Source: Neisseriaceae bacterium (lineage in GTDB: Bacteria; Pseudomonadota; Gammaproteobacteria; Burkholderiales; Neisseriaceae). Taken from it: a stretch of DNA of 64,000 nt. Shown in pieces: positions 34,441-42,179 of this stretch. The stretch spans positions 1-64,000 of the forward strand of contig JAFTFY010000003.1 of the NCBI GenBank assembly GCA_017458185.1, written 5' to 3'. The notes beneath the pieces were generated by a model. The model saw only the letters and a program-made list of their open reading frames with translations, had not been told where the DNA came from and ran no database searches. Both the position numbers and the translations under genes were made by a program. Every line of letters begins with the position of its first letter. Position 1 is the first letter of the stretch.

Positions 34441-37400
34441 ATGATTACCACTGACAACCTTGCACAAGTCTTAACTGCTCTCGGATTCAAAACCACTCCT
34501 GCGCGGGGGGAGTACAGTAAAACTTTTGATTTTCCCGCAAAAACAGTTGAAATAATAGTAAATATTGAAAAACCAGAAATCAAATATCCTGACGAAATTA
34601 CTATCGGTAGAACAACCATTACTGACTTTCATCAAAATGAGAATTTTGTAGTTTTAGAATGTGTTAATCGTCTATTAGAGAAAGGTTATAAACCTGAACA
34701 CATTTATTTAGAAAAACCATACCAAACAGGTGTAGGATCAAGTCCATTAGCACATAAAGACATTCAAGTGTGTGATAATAAAGGAAACCCTTATTTTGTA
34801 ATTGAATGTAAAACAGCACCTGAAAAAGGAAAAACAAGTTCTAAGTTTTTAAGCGAATGGAATAAAATGCAAAATTTAGGCGGACAATTATTCGCCTATT
34901 ATCAACAAGATAGAACAATTAAATTTATTGCCCTTTATACTTCTGATTTTATTGATGGAAAAGTAATATACGAAAACAAAATCATTAAATTAAAAGATAA
35001 TAAAAAATATCTCAAAGAAAATAACTTTACAAAAAGTTATGAAACCGCTAAAAATCAAGATGATATTTTTTCTGTTTGGAAAGATATTTATAAAAGCGAT
35101 TTTTCTGATACAGGTATTTTTGAAGATGAAATTGCTTGTTATCAAGTAGGCTACCTGAAACCTACAATTAATACACTTAAAACTATTGATAACGCATATT
35201 CTCAAAAACAACGCCACGAATGGGCAACCATTTTGCGTGCTAATTCCGTAGGTGATAGGGGGCTTGCTTTAAATAAATTGATGAATTTATTCTTATGTAA
35301 AGTAACTGATGAATTAGAAAATCCAAACGGTTTATCTTTTACTTGGAAAGGATATACAGCCGACACGCCTTTTGATTTGGTTGATAGATTGCAAAAACTA
35401 TATCAAATCGGAATGAAAAACTATTTGAAAAAAGAAATTACCTATTATTCTAAAAAAGAAATTGACCAAGCATTTGGTGAATATTTAACCGAAGGACTTA
35501 AAATTCAAGATAAAATAGAACATATTTTTAATGATTTAAAATATTTTCAAAATGGAGATTTTAATTTTATTGAGGTTTATAATAAGGAATTGTTTAACGA
35601 AAACTTTGAAATTCTATTATCAGTTGTTCGTTCATTAGAAAAAGTCAAATTTACTCAAAATGAAAACGCAAATATTTTAGGTGATTTTTTTGAAACTTAT
35701 ATTCACGATTTACCACAACAAGAGGGACAGTATTTTACACCTACGCCATTAGTGGATTTTATTATCTATTCTTTGCCTGTTTTTAAAAACAATAAAGTAT
35801 TAGACTTTGCTTGTGGTGCAGGGCATTTTTTAACGCAATTTTTTAATCGCAATAAAGGTTCAAATAGTGAATTTTTAGGCGTGGAAAAAGATACCCGATT
35901 AGCCAAAATTTCCACTATTGCCACATTTATGAATGAAATTGACCAAAACCATTGTGTAATTAAAGCTGCCAACGCATTAAGTCAAGATGAAATTAAAAAC
36001 CATTCGGTTAATGTCATTATTTCTAATCCCCCCTATTCAGTTACAGGATTTTTAGAAGTTTTAGATGAAAAAGATAGGAAAAAATTTACATTATTTAATG
36101 ATAAAATTAATCTTGAAACAAATAACTCTATTGAATGTTTTTTTGTAGAAAAAACAAGCCAAGCATTACAAGAAAATGGCGTATTAGCCATTGTATTACC
36201 GTCTTCTTTTTTACAAAATATCGATGGATTGTATATTGAAACAAGAAAAATTTTAATTCGTGATTTTTATATTATAGGTATTTGTAAATTATCAAAAAAT
36301 GCTTTTTACAAAACAAATGCAAGTACCTGTATTATTTTTGCCATTAGAAAACCTGTTCAAAACGATAAAATCACGCATATCAATGATGTTTATTTAGATA
36401 TTTACAATTTAATTTTACGCAATCAATACGATAAAGCAAAATATTATACTTTTTTCGATGAAATGATTAAAAAATATTGTCAATTTCGTTGTTTTGAACA
36501 AGCCGAATTTATTAAATTATTAGAATTAACATTAGAAAAAAATTCACCATTGTTTGATAATGAAAATTTTCAAGAATATTGTAAATATTATAATAAAAAT
36601 ATATATCAAAAAGAATTAGAAAAATACAATGAAAAAGCAGATAAATACAAATTAAATAATGCTTTTATTCCAAGTATTGATATAAACAATTTTATTCGCA
36701 ATAAAGAATGTGAAAAATTCTTATACTTTTGTTATGCCCAACAATCTAATCCGATTATCATTAAATCTCCAATAGGTAATAAAGAAGAAAAAGAATTTTT
36801 AGGATATGAATGGAGTAAATCAAAAGGAAAAGAGGGACTACAATCATTATCGGATACTGTTTTATTTAATCAATACAACAAATTTGACAATAATAGATTA
36901 AATTTTTATTTATTACAGCAGTTTATTCACCACTTAAATCATAAAGATATTGATGATAGCGTACTTGTTCATTTTCAAAATAACGAATATTTATCTATTC
37001 CAACCGAATTGCAACAATATGCAAAACAAATTGATTTAATCAATATGATAGATTTTTCAAAAGTAGATTTTGATTTATCTATTAGAACAGCAATACAAGA
37101 TAAAATACAAATCAAAAGTAAATATTCATTAACTAAATTAGAAAATATTTTGTCCGACAATGGAAAAGGAAAGCGTCCAGCGTCTTTTGAAAATATTTCT
37201 GGTGAAATTGTTTTTTATAAATCATCACAAGAGATTTATAAATGTGATATTGCTGATTTTAATTGTGAAGCCTTAATTATCGGTGATGGCGGAACTGCTA
37301 ATGTACATTATCATAATGGTCAATTTTCAAGTTCAGACCATACTTATATTTTTACGCAAAAAGATAATTCTTTACTAAAATTTGTGTATTATTTTTTGAG

Positions 37401-38163
37401 TTCAAATTTAAAAATTTTGAACGATGAATTTACAGGAATAGGTATAAAAAACATATCAAAAACCGCAATCAACAACATAAAAATCCCCCTACCGCCATTA
37501 GAAATTCAGCAACAAATTGTTGCTGAATGTGAAAGCGTGGATAATCAAATCCAAACGCTTAATAATGAAATCGAAGAATTACAACAACAATCGCAACAGT
37601 TAATAAATGGAGTTAATGCACCATTAAAACCGATTAAATTGATTGCTGAATATACAACGGAGCGTATTGCTTATCAAGATACGCTACCTGAAAATTATAT
37701 TACTACCGATAATATGTTACAAAAATATGTAGGAATTACAAAATATGACGGAATACCTAATATAGAAAGTGCCATTTTGTATAAAGAAAATGATATTTTA
37801 ATTTCAAATATTCGTCCATATTTGAGAAAAATATGGTTTTCAAATCAAACAGGTTGTTGTTCTGCTGATATTTTGGTTGTGCGTACAAAAGAGAATGCAG
37901 ATTGTTTATCAAAATATCTTTTCTGTTGTTTAAGAAGAGATGATTTTTTTGATTATTCAATGCAAAATGTTAAAGGTATGAAAATGCCAAGAGGCAATAA
38001 AGAGCATATTATGAATTATCAAATTCCGTTGCCTACAATCGAAACACAACAAAAAATCATCGCCGAATTTGAACGCTTGCAACAGACCATACAACACAAC
38101 GAACAACAAATTGCAACACTCAAAAACGAATACAATCGCATTTTAGATAAATATCTAAAATAA
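34441..38163 (+). CDS. Single-chain restriction-methylation-specificity enzyme (type IIG/type I-like fusion)
   Basis: From the ATG at 34441 the protein is 1240 residues and acts on DNA. Residues ~95-125 hold a PD-(D/E)XK nuclease core (HKDIQV...FVIECKT). An N6-adenine methylase domain spans ~400-700, with motif I LDFACGAGHF (~453) and motif IV NPPY (~528). The C-terminal third has two target-recognition domains (~895-1015 and ~1060-1190). Each ends in a type I HsdS-like repeat (PLPPLEIQQQIVAECE..., PLPTIETQQKIIAEFE...) followed by a coiled coil. There is no helicase, so it is not a type I R subunit. The gene is noticeably more AT-rich than its neighbours, suggesting transfer. The frame is intact. 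The earlier in-frame start would run through a DUS and is rejected. Confidence 0.88.
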   Translation: MITTDNLAQVLTALGFKTTPARGEYSKTFDFPAKTVEIIVNIEKPEIKYPDEITIGRTTITDFHQNENFVVLECVNRLLEKGYKPEHIYLEKPYQTGVGSSPLAHKDIQVCDNKGNPYFVIECKTAPEKGKTSSKFLSEWNKMQNLGGQLFAYYQQDRTIKFIALYTSDFIDGKVIYENKIIKLKDNKKYLKENNFTKSYETAKNQDDIFSVWKDIYKSDFSDTGIFEDEIACYQVGYLKPTINTLKTIDNAYSQKQRHEWATILRANSVGDRGLALNKLMNLFLCKVTDELENPNGLSFTWKGYTADTPFDLVDRLQKLYQIGMKNYLKKEITYYSKKEIDQAFGEYLTEGLKIQDKIEHIFNDLKYFQNGDFNFIEVYNKELFNENFEILLSVVRSLEKVKFTQNENANILGDFFETYIHDLPQQEGQYFTPTPLVDFIIYSLPVFKNNKVLDFACGAGHFLTQFFNRNKGSNSEFLGVEKDTRLAKISTIATFMNEIDQNHCVIKAANALSQDEIKNHSVNVIISNPPYSVTGFLEVLDEKDRKKFTLFNDKINLETNNSIECFFVEKTSQALQENGVLAIVLPSSFLQNIDGLYIETRKILIRDFYIIGICKLSKNAFYKTNASTCIIFAIRKPVQNDKITHINDVYLDIYNLILRNQYDKAKYYTFFDEMIKKYCQFRCFEQAEFIKLLELTLEKNSPLFDNENFQEYCKYYNKNIYQKELEKYNEKADKYKLNNAFIPSIDINNFIRNKECEKFLYFCYAQQSNPIIIKSPIGNKEEKEFLGYEWSKSKGKEGLQSLSDTVLFNQYNKFDNNRLNFYLLQQFIHHLNHKDIDDSVLVHFQNNEYLSIPTELQQYAKQIDLINMIDFSKVDFDLSIRTAIQDKIQIKSKYSLTKLENILSDNGKGKRPASFENISGEIVFYKSSQEIYKCDIADFNCEALIIGDGGTANVHYHNGQFSSSDHTYIFTQKDNSLLKFVYYFLSSNLKILNDEFTGIGIKNISKTAINNIKIPLPPLEIQQQIVAECESVDNQIQTLNNEIEELQQQSQQLINGVNAPLKPIKLIAEYTTERIAYQDTLPENYITTDNMLQKYVGITKYDGIPNIESAILYKENDILISNIRPYLRKIWFSNQTGCCSADILVVRTKENADCLSKYLFCCLRRDDFFDYSMQNVKGMKMPRGNKEHIMNYQIPLPTIETQQKIIAEFERLQQTIQHNEQQIATLKNEYNRILDKYLK

Positions 38164-38333
38164 TTTCAGGCAGCCTGAAAGGCTTTTTGCGTTGTCGTTG
38201 TATTTGATAGGCTACCCTGAAACAGTTTTTAAACTCGCTTTTCTCTCGTTTAAAATAATTTTAGAAGACGACAAATAGCCGTTAGCAATTTATTGCTTAC
38301 GGATATGTCGCAGCGTGTGTGCGTAGCACTCGT

Positions 38334-38375
38334 AGCAATCACCACGCCGTGCTTTCATCACGGCTCGCAATGACG
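38334..38375 (-). repeat. Hairpin repeat family I, partial copy
   Basis: On the minus strand: CGTCATTGCGAG region, a stem GCCGTG with CACGGC and a 7-nt loop, then CGTGGTGATTGC. It is separated by a DUS from the fuller copy at 38411. Confidence 0.6.
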
Positions 38376-38410
38376 ATATGGGCTGCCTGAAACCTAAATT
38401 TAAGCCTGTG

Positions 38411-38510
38411 TGTCATTGCGAGACAGGACGAAGTCCTGTCGTGGCAATCCAGTTTTGCCGACAGGCAAAACAAACGCCGTTAGGCGTTCTAACGGCATTG
38501 CATTAAACCA
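38411..38510 (+). repeat. Hairpin repeat family I, full copy
   Basis: Conserved segments TGTCATTGCGAG, CGTGGCAATCC and TAACGGCATTGCATTAAACC frame three perfect hairpins. Their stems are GACAGGAC/GTCCTGTC (loop GAA), GTTTTGCC/GGCAAAAC (loop GACA) and AACGCC/GGCGTT (loop GTTA). A DUS plus CCTAAATTTAAGCCTGTG precedes it and a DUS follows. With the partial copy it occupies the gene-free 38164-38531. Confidence 0.85.
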
Positions 38511-38531
38511 TTCAGGCTGCCTGAAAGTAAA

Positions 38532-38936
38532 TCACCTTAAATCATTGATGGCTAATTGAGTTAAATAATTGCTACGGCTTTTGTATAACGCTTTGTGTGC
38601 CGCTACTTTCTCATCAATTTTGGTGATTAAAAATTGCGGTAAAGTAACATTGATTTTATGGGTTTTAATATCGTATTTAGACAAATCAACATCAACCCAA
38701 GCCCACATACAGCCTTGATATTTAGGATTATTTAAGTGTTTATCAAAATTTTGCGGTAAAGGAATTTTTTCACCGTCTTCGGCTAATCCGCTAAAATGTA
38801 GGTCTATAAATTCATTTGCCATTGTGAGCATATCGGATAATTCATCGCAACAAGTCGCTCCATTTTCTATATCAGGAAAAATAATGGCGTGTGCGGTTTT
38901 TTCATCACCTTTAAAAACGGCAATCGGATACAACAT
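38532..38936 (-). CDS. hicB: HicB antitoxin
   Basis: The 134-residue protein has an N-terminal degenerate RNase-H-like domain (MLYPIAVFKGDEKTAHAIIFPDIENGATCCDELSDML) and a C-terminal ribbon-helix-helix DNA-binding segment (INVTLPQFLITKID...SRSNYLTQLA). HicB neutralises HicA and represses the operon. It starts 1 bp after the hicA stop, so it is coupled to it. Confidence 0.9.
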   Translation of the reverse strand: MLYPIAVFKGDEKTAHAIIFPDIENGATCCDELSDMLTMANEFIDLHFSGLAEDGEKIPLPQNFDKHLNNPKYQGCMWAWVDVDLSKYDIKTHKINVTLPQFLITKIDEKVAAHKALYKSRSNYLTQLAINDLR

Positions 38937-38937
38937 T

Positions 38938-39129
38938 TTAATCTCCTAATCCTGCTTGTTTCATAATGCTGTCAAAAGTCGGCTTGGGAATATCCTTTTT
39001 AGGGTGTGGCACGGTAACACGCCCTTTTTTAATGGGGTGTTTGAATTGCCTGTGGCTGCCTGAATTAGATTTAATTTCAAACCAACCATCGGCTTGTATG
39101 ATTTTAATAATATCTCTACTGCTTGCCAT
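38938..39129 (-). CDS. hicA: HicA mRNA interferase toxin
   Basis: The 63-residue protein (ATG at 39129; the upstream start is rejected) has the double-stranded-RNA-binding-like fold of HicA, with catalytic histidine in SGSHRQFKHP and the C-terminal PKPTFDSIMKQAGL. It cleaves mRNA when not bound by HicB. An AGG site is 8 bp upstream. Confidence 0.9.
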   Translation of the reverse strand: MASSRDIIKIIQADGWFEIKSNSGSHRQFKHPIKKGRVTVPHPKKDIPKPTFDSIMKQAGLGD

Positions 39130-39230
39130 TTTGACAACCTGTTTATTTACTCTTTTGATTATACTTCTGGGGGTATGAATAATCAATACGCTTGATTTCA
39201 GGCTGCCTGAAACCTAAATTTAACCCTGTG

Positions 39231-39335
39231 TGTCATTGCGAGACAGGACGAAGTCCTGTCGTGGCAATCCAGTTTTGCCGTTAGGCAAAACAAACGCCGT
39301 AGGCGTTTTAGGTGCGTTGCATTAAGCCTTTCAGG
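39231..39335 (+). repeat. Hairpin repeat family I, full copy
   Basis: Same order as the copy at 38411: hairpin 1 GACAGGAC/GTCCTGTC, hairpin 2 GTTTTGCC/GGCAAAAC with loop GTTA, hairpin 3 AACGCC/GGCGTT with loop GTA, then TGCATTAAGCC and a DUS variant. A DUS and CCTAAATTTAACCCTGTG precede it. Confidence 0.85.
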
Positions 39336-39344
39336 CAACCTGAA

Positions 39345-39453
39345 ATTGTTTTTGCGTTGCCGTTGCAAAGCCTTACGGCTTTGTGTTAATGACTGGCGTC
39401 ATTAACTGGATTGCCACGATTTTGCTACGCAAAATCTCGCAATGACACAGGAA
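39345..39453 (-). repeat. Hairpin repeat family I, full copy, inverted
   Basis: On the minus strand the frame segments TGTCATTGCGAG and CGTGGCAATCC are the same as in the facing copy, but all three stems differ. They are GATTTTGC/GCAAAATC, GTTAATGAC/GTCATTAAC and CAAAGCC/GGCTTTG. Each stem is perfectly paired. Confidence 0.85.
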
Positions 39454-39497
39454 GAAAAAACCTTTCAGGCAGCCTGAAACCTAAATTTAACCCTGTG

Positions 39498-39590
39498 TGT
39501 CATTGCGAGCCGTGCGGAAAGCACGGCGTGGCAATCCAAAACAAACGCCGTTAGGCGTTCTAACGGCACTGCATTAAAGCTTTCAGGCAG
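39498..39590 (+). repeat. Hairpin repeat family I copy lacking hairpin 2
   Basis: Hairpin 1 is GCCGTGC/GCACGGC (loop GGAAA) and hairpin 3 is AACGCC/GGCGTT (loop GTTA); hairpin 2 is absent. Frame segments and a DUS at each end are as in the other copies. The region 39130-39598 contains only these three copies and DUS. Confidence 0.85.
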
Positions 39591-39598
39591 CCTGAAAC

Positions 39599-40408
39599 CT
39601 ATTCCCGATACTGCCGTAAATACGAAGCAAACTTTGGTTTGCCTTTATTTGTCAAGCCACGATAGCGATAAGTAATCGTTGAACCCACAGGCGGCGGATT
39701 TTGGCGGTCATCTTCGGTAAAGCCTGTGCCTATGCGAAATTGTCCGTGTTGGTTTTCGCACAGCACCGCTCCCATTTTGCCTGTGTGCTTGCCTTTGCCT
39801 GCGAGGTGTTGGATAACCGTGCATTCATCGTCAAATTGCGGTTTCCATTTTAAAAAACCCACACTTCTGCCTGCTTGATAGGGAAGACTCGGATTGCGAA
39901 AAATCACCCCTTCGCCGCCCGCTTTAACAATTTGATTAAAAAAGTCTTTTGCCTGTTTTTCGGATTGAACGCTGTGTTGCTCAATCACTTGAAAACGGCT
40001 TTCAGGGTGCCTATTTTTCCACTCTTGGGCAGTTTTTAGGCGTTGCCATAAATCGCCTTCTGCATTTGGCACATCAAATACAAAAAGTTGAATATCGCCC
40101 CAGTCGCCGTTATTCGCACGCACTGTGGCAGAAATTTGTTCAAACTTGCCCCTTTGGCTATACAATTCGCCGTCTAACGCAAACGGCGGAAAGTTTTTCG
40201 CCCAGTTTTCAGGCGGATTAAAACGATTGCCTTGCCGACTATACAAAGCCTTGCCGTCCCAGTAACCACGCACGCCGTCTAATTTTTCACTCATCGCCCA
40301 GCCGATAATGTTTTGATTGCGATACTCTTGGGCTAAAACCAAAGACGGCGTTTCGGCAAACACAGGCACAATAAGCAAGGACAATAAACAAAACAAAATC
40401 AAACGCAT
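39599..40408 (-). CDS. ligE: Periplasmic ATP-dependent DNA ligase LigE
   Basis: The 269-residue minimal ligase has a signal peptide (MRLILFCLLSLLIVPVFA), so it acts outside the cytoplasm, as proposed for Lig E in competent Proteobacteria. The nucleotidyl-lysine motif is EKLDGVRGYWDG (residues ~40-51). Other motifs are LDGELYSQRG, FVFDVP, GGEGVIFRNP and LKWKPQFDDECTV, followed by a small OB domain with IGTGF. It probably seals nicks in extracellular or incoming DNA, which fits a naturally transformable host with dense DUS. AGGAG precedes the ATG. Confidence 0.92.
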   Translation of the reverse strand: MRLILFCLLSLLIVPVFAETPSLVLAQEYRNQNIIGWAMSEKLDGVRGYWDGKALYSRQGNRFNPPENWAKNFPPFALDGELYSQRGKFEQISATVRANNGDWGDIQLFVFDVPNAEGDLWQRLKTAQEWKNRHPESRFQVIEQHSVQSEKQAKDFFNQIVKAGGEGVIFRNPSLPYQAGRSVGFLKWKPQFDDECTVIQHLAGKGKHTGKMGAVLCENQHGQFRIGTGFTEDDRQNPPPVGSTITYRYRGLTNKGKPKFASYLRQYRE

Positions 40409-40427
40409 ATTTTGCTCCTAATATTGT

Positions 40428-41180
40428 TCAGGCAGCCTGAAAAAAACGCTGAATAAATTGACGATAATAATCACCCACAGGAAGTTGTTCATCAATAACT
40501 AATTTTCGCCGTTGTGTAGTGGTTTCTTGCTCTGTTAAAGGATTAAAACCTTGATGATTTGTTTGTTGAAAATAAACACCCGAACCAAATCTTTGCCAGT
40601 GTGGCAATTCTCTGAAATCAATGCCATGATTTAACAGAAATCTAACTTTAAACGAAATGTCTGTGCCCACAAGAAACTGCTGTGATTGCTGACCAGTATC
40701 ACACAATACCCAATCACAATAGGCATTCAAAGCGTTGCTATCTGTGTTTGCTTGTCGCCACAAAAAATAATCAGCAACTCGATTGATATTGGGTAATGGC
40801 ACTACTCTACAATCAAATGCGACTTTTTTACCCAATTCAAGCGAAAAATAAGCAGATGCTTCACCAGCTAAAATGGAGTTAATTTTCTGCACTTTAAGAT
40901 TGAATGTGCGGTCTTCTGGGTGAAATAATAGAAAAATTTCATCATTTTCTGTATAACCATAAATAATATTAAAACCAACTTCCATTAAGGCACTAGTGGT
41001 ATTGGTCATTAGATGATGAAATTTCAGGTCAAATGGGCGTTCAAATTGACATATTTCTTTGGTAAGTTTGGTAAAAGAACGTCCTTTCAAGCGAGCAACC
41101 AAGTATAAATCAGGCAAAATAAATTGATCTATGGATTGTTCGTAAATACGCATTTGTGCGTCAAAATCATCAAATTTCAT
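40428..41180 (-). CDS. Thg1-like protein with altered metal-binding site
   Basis: The 250-residue protein aligns by eye with bacterial tRNAHis guanylyltransferase (Thg1)-like proteins, 3'-5' polymerases that add or repair nucleotides at tRNA 5' ends. Matches include YLVARLKGRSFTKLTKE, FERPFDLKF, YGYTENDEIFLLFHPED, LAGEASAYFSLELG, AFDCRVVPLPN and ADYFLWRQANTDSNALNAYC. The first metal-binding Asp of the RxDGR motif is Lys32 here (codon AAA), while Asp80 and Glu81 of the second motif remain. Such a change should impair two-metal catalysis. The C-terminus RFFQAA and stop come from a DUS. It lies 19 bp before ligE. Confidence 0.82.
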   Translation of the reverse strand: MKFDDFDAQMRIYEQSIDQFILPDLYLVARLKGRSFTKLTKEICQFERPFDLKFHHLMTNTTSALMEVGFNIIYGYTENDEIFLLFHPEDRTFNLKVQKINSILAGEASAYFSLELGKKVAFDCRVVPLPNINRVADYFLWRQANTDSNALNAYCDWVLCDTGQQSQQFLVGTDISFKVRFLLNHGIDFRELPHWQRFGSGVYFQQTNHQGFNPLTEQETTTQRRKLVIDEQLPVGDYYRQFIQRFFQAA

Positions 41181-41212
41181 AGTGTTTCTTTCTTTTCAGA
41201 TTGCCAAAAACT

Positions 41213-41407
41213 TCAACCCCCTGCCACAGGACGCACAATTTCCACTTTATCGCCGTCTTTGAGCGTGGTATTTTCATAAGCCGATTTCGGCACAAAAACA
41301 GTATTTACCGCCACAGCAAACGGGACTTCGGGTTGAATTTGGGTAATTAAATCCGCCATAGTTTGCACTGACAAATTGTGCGGTTCGTTGTTGATAAGAA
41401 TATCCAT
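41213..41407 (-). CDS. thiS: Sulfur carrier protein ThiS
   Basis: The 64-residue ubiquitin-like protein ends in the required diglycine (VRPVAGG). Its C-terminal GG is adenylated by ThiF and thiocarboxylated to supply sulfur for the thiazole of thiamine. Other Thi genes are not in this window. It lies 32 bp upstream of the Thg1-like gene on the same strand. Confidence 0.92.
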   Translation of the reverse strand: MDILINNEPHNLSVQTMADLITQIQPEVPFAVAVNTVFVPKSAYENTTLKDGDKVEIVRPVAGG

Positions 41408-41471
41408 TATGCGGCTCTTGGGTGAATGAAATAGGACATTATAAACCTTTCAGGCTGCCTGAAACGCAAAA

Positions 41472-41494
41472 AAACCGCTGATTAACAGCGGTTT
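41472..41494 (-). terminator. Rho-independent terminator of lolA
   Basis: A 9-bp stem (AAACCGCTG with CAGCGGTTT, loop ATTAA) is followed on the minus strand by seven T, directly after the lolA stop. Confidence 0.85.
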
Positions 41495-41498
41495 GTTT

Positions 41499-42116
41499 TT
41501 ATTCATCTTCACGCACCACATCAACGCCGTCAGGCGGGGTGAATTGAAAATCTTTTTTGGGCAAATCTGGGTTGTTTTTCACATTGCGAAACACAATATG
41601 CGTTTGGTTGCCGAAACTGTCTTGCAACTGCATTTCTTTGAGCGTGTTGTTATCAGAAAAGCCCAAGCGGATTTGTTTGTATTCACTGTCGGGCGTTTTG
41701 GGGGTTGCAATCACAAACGATAAACCGTCTTTTTCGCCGTCATTTTTTAGGGTGAAATTGCTGTCCAAAGCGGCTTTATCCGACAAAATAGCAGCAGGCG
41801 ATGAACCCAAAACGGCTTGTTGCTTGCGTTGCGTAACTTGGGCGAGTTCTTTGTCGTATAGCCACACGCTGTTGCCATCGCCCACAATCAGTTGCTCATC
41901 GGGTTTGTGGTATGTCCATTTAAAAAAACCAGGTCGCAAAACAGCAAATGTTCCTTGCGAAGTGGTTGTTTTTTTTGCATTTTTTATGGTTTGGCTAAAA
42001 TCGCCTGCAAAACTTTTAATGTTTTCGTTAAAGTTTTTAACCGCCGCAATGCCGTCCGCAAAGGCAGTTGATGAAATGCACAACGACAGTGCTAAAAGTG
42101 TGGATTTAATATTCAT
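41499..42116 (-). CDS. lolA: Outer-membrane lipoprotein carrier protein LolA
   Basis: The 205-residue periplasmic chaperone carries lipoproteins from LolCDE to LolB. The ATG at 42116 with AGGAG 9 bp upstream gives the signal peptide MNIKSTLLALSLCISSTAFA; the longer frame upstream runs through a DUS and is rejected. Family features: FAGDFSQTIKNAKK, QGTFAVLRPGFFKWTYHKPDEQLIVGDGNSVWLYDKELAQVTQR and AAILSDKAALD. It is 63 bp downstream of nadE. Confidence 0.92.
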   Translation of the reverse strand: MNIKSTLLALSLCISSTAFADGIAAVKNFNENIKSFAGDFSQTIKNAKKTTTSQGTFAVLRPGFFKWTYHKPDEQLIVGDGNSVWLYDKELAQVTQRKQQAVLGSSPAAILSDKAALDSNFTLKNDGEKDGLSFVIATPKTPDSEYKQIRLGFSDNNTLKEMQLQDSFGNQTHIVFRNVKNNPDLPKKDFQFTPPDGVDVVREDE

Positions 42117-42179
42117 TTTTAAGTTCTCCTGTATGTGTTCAGGCAGCCTGAAACGCTTTGCATTATTCAAAAACTATCT

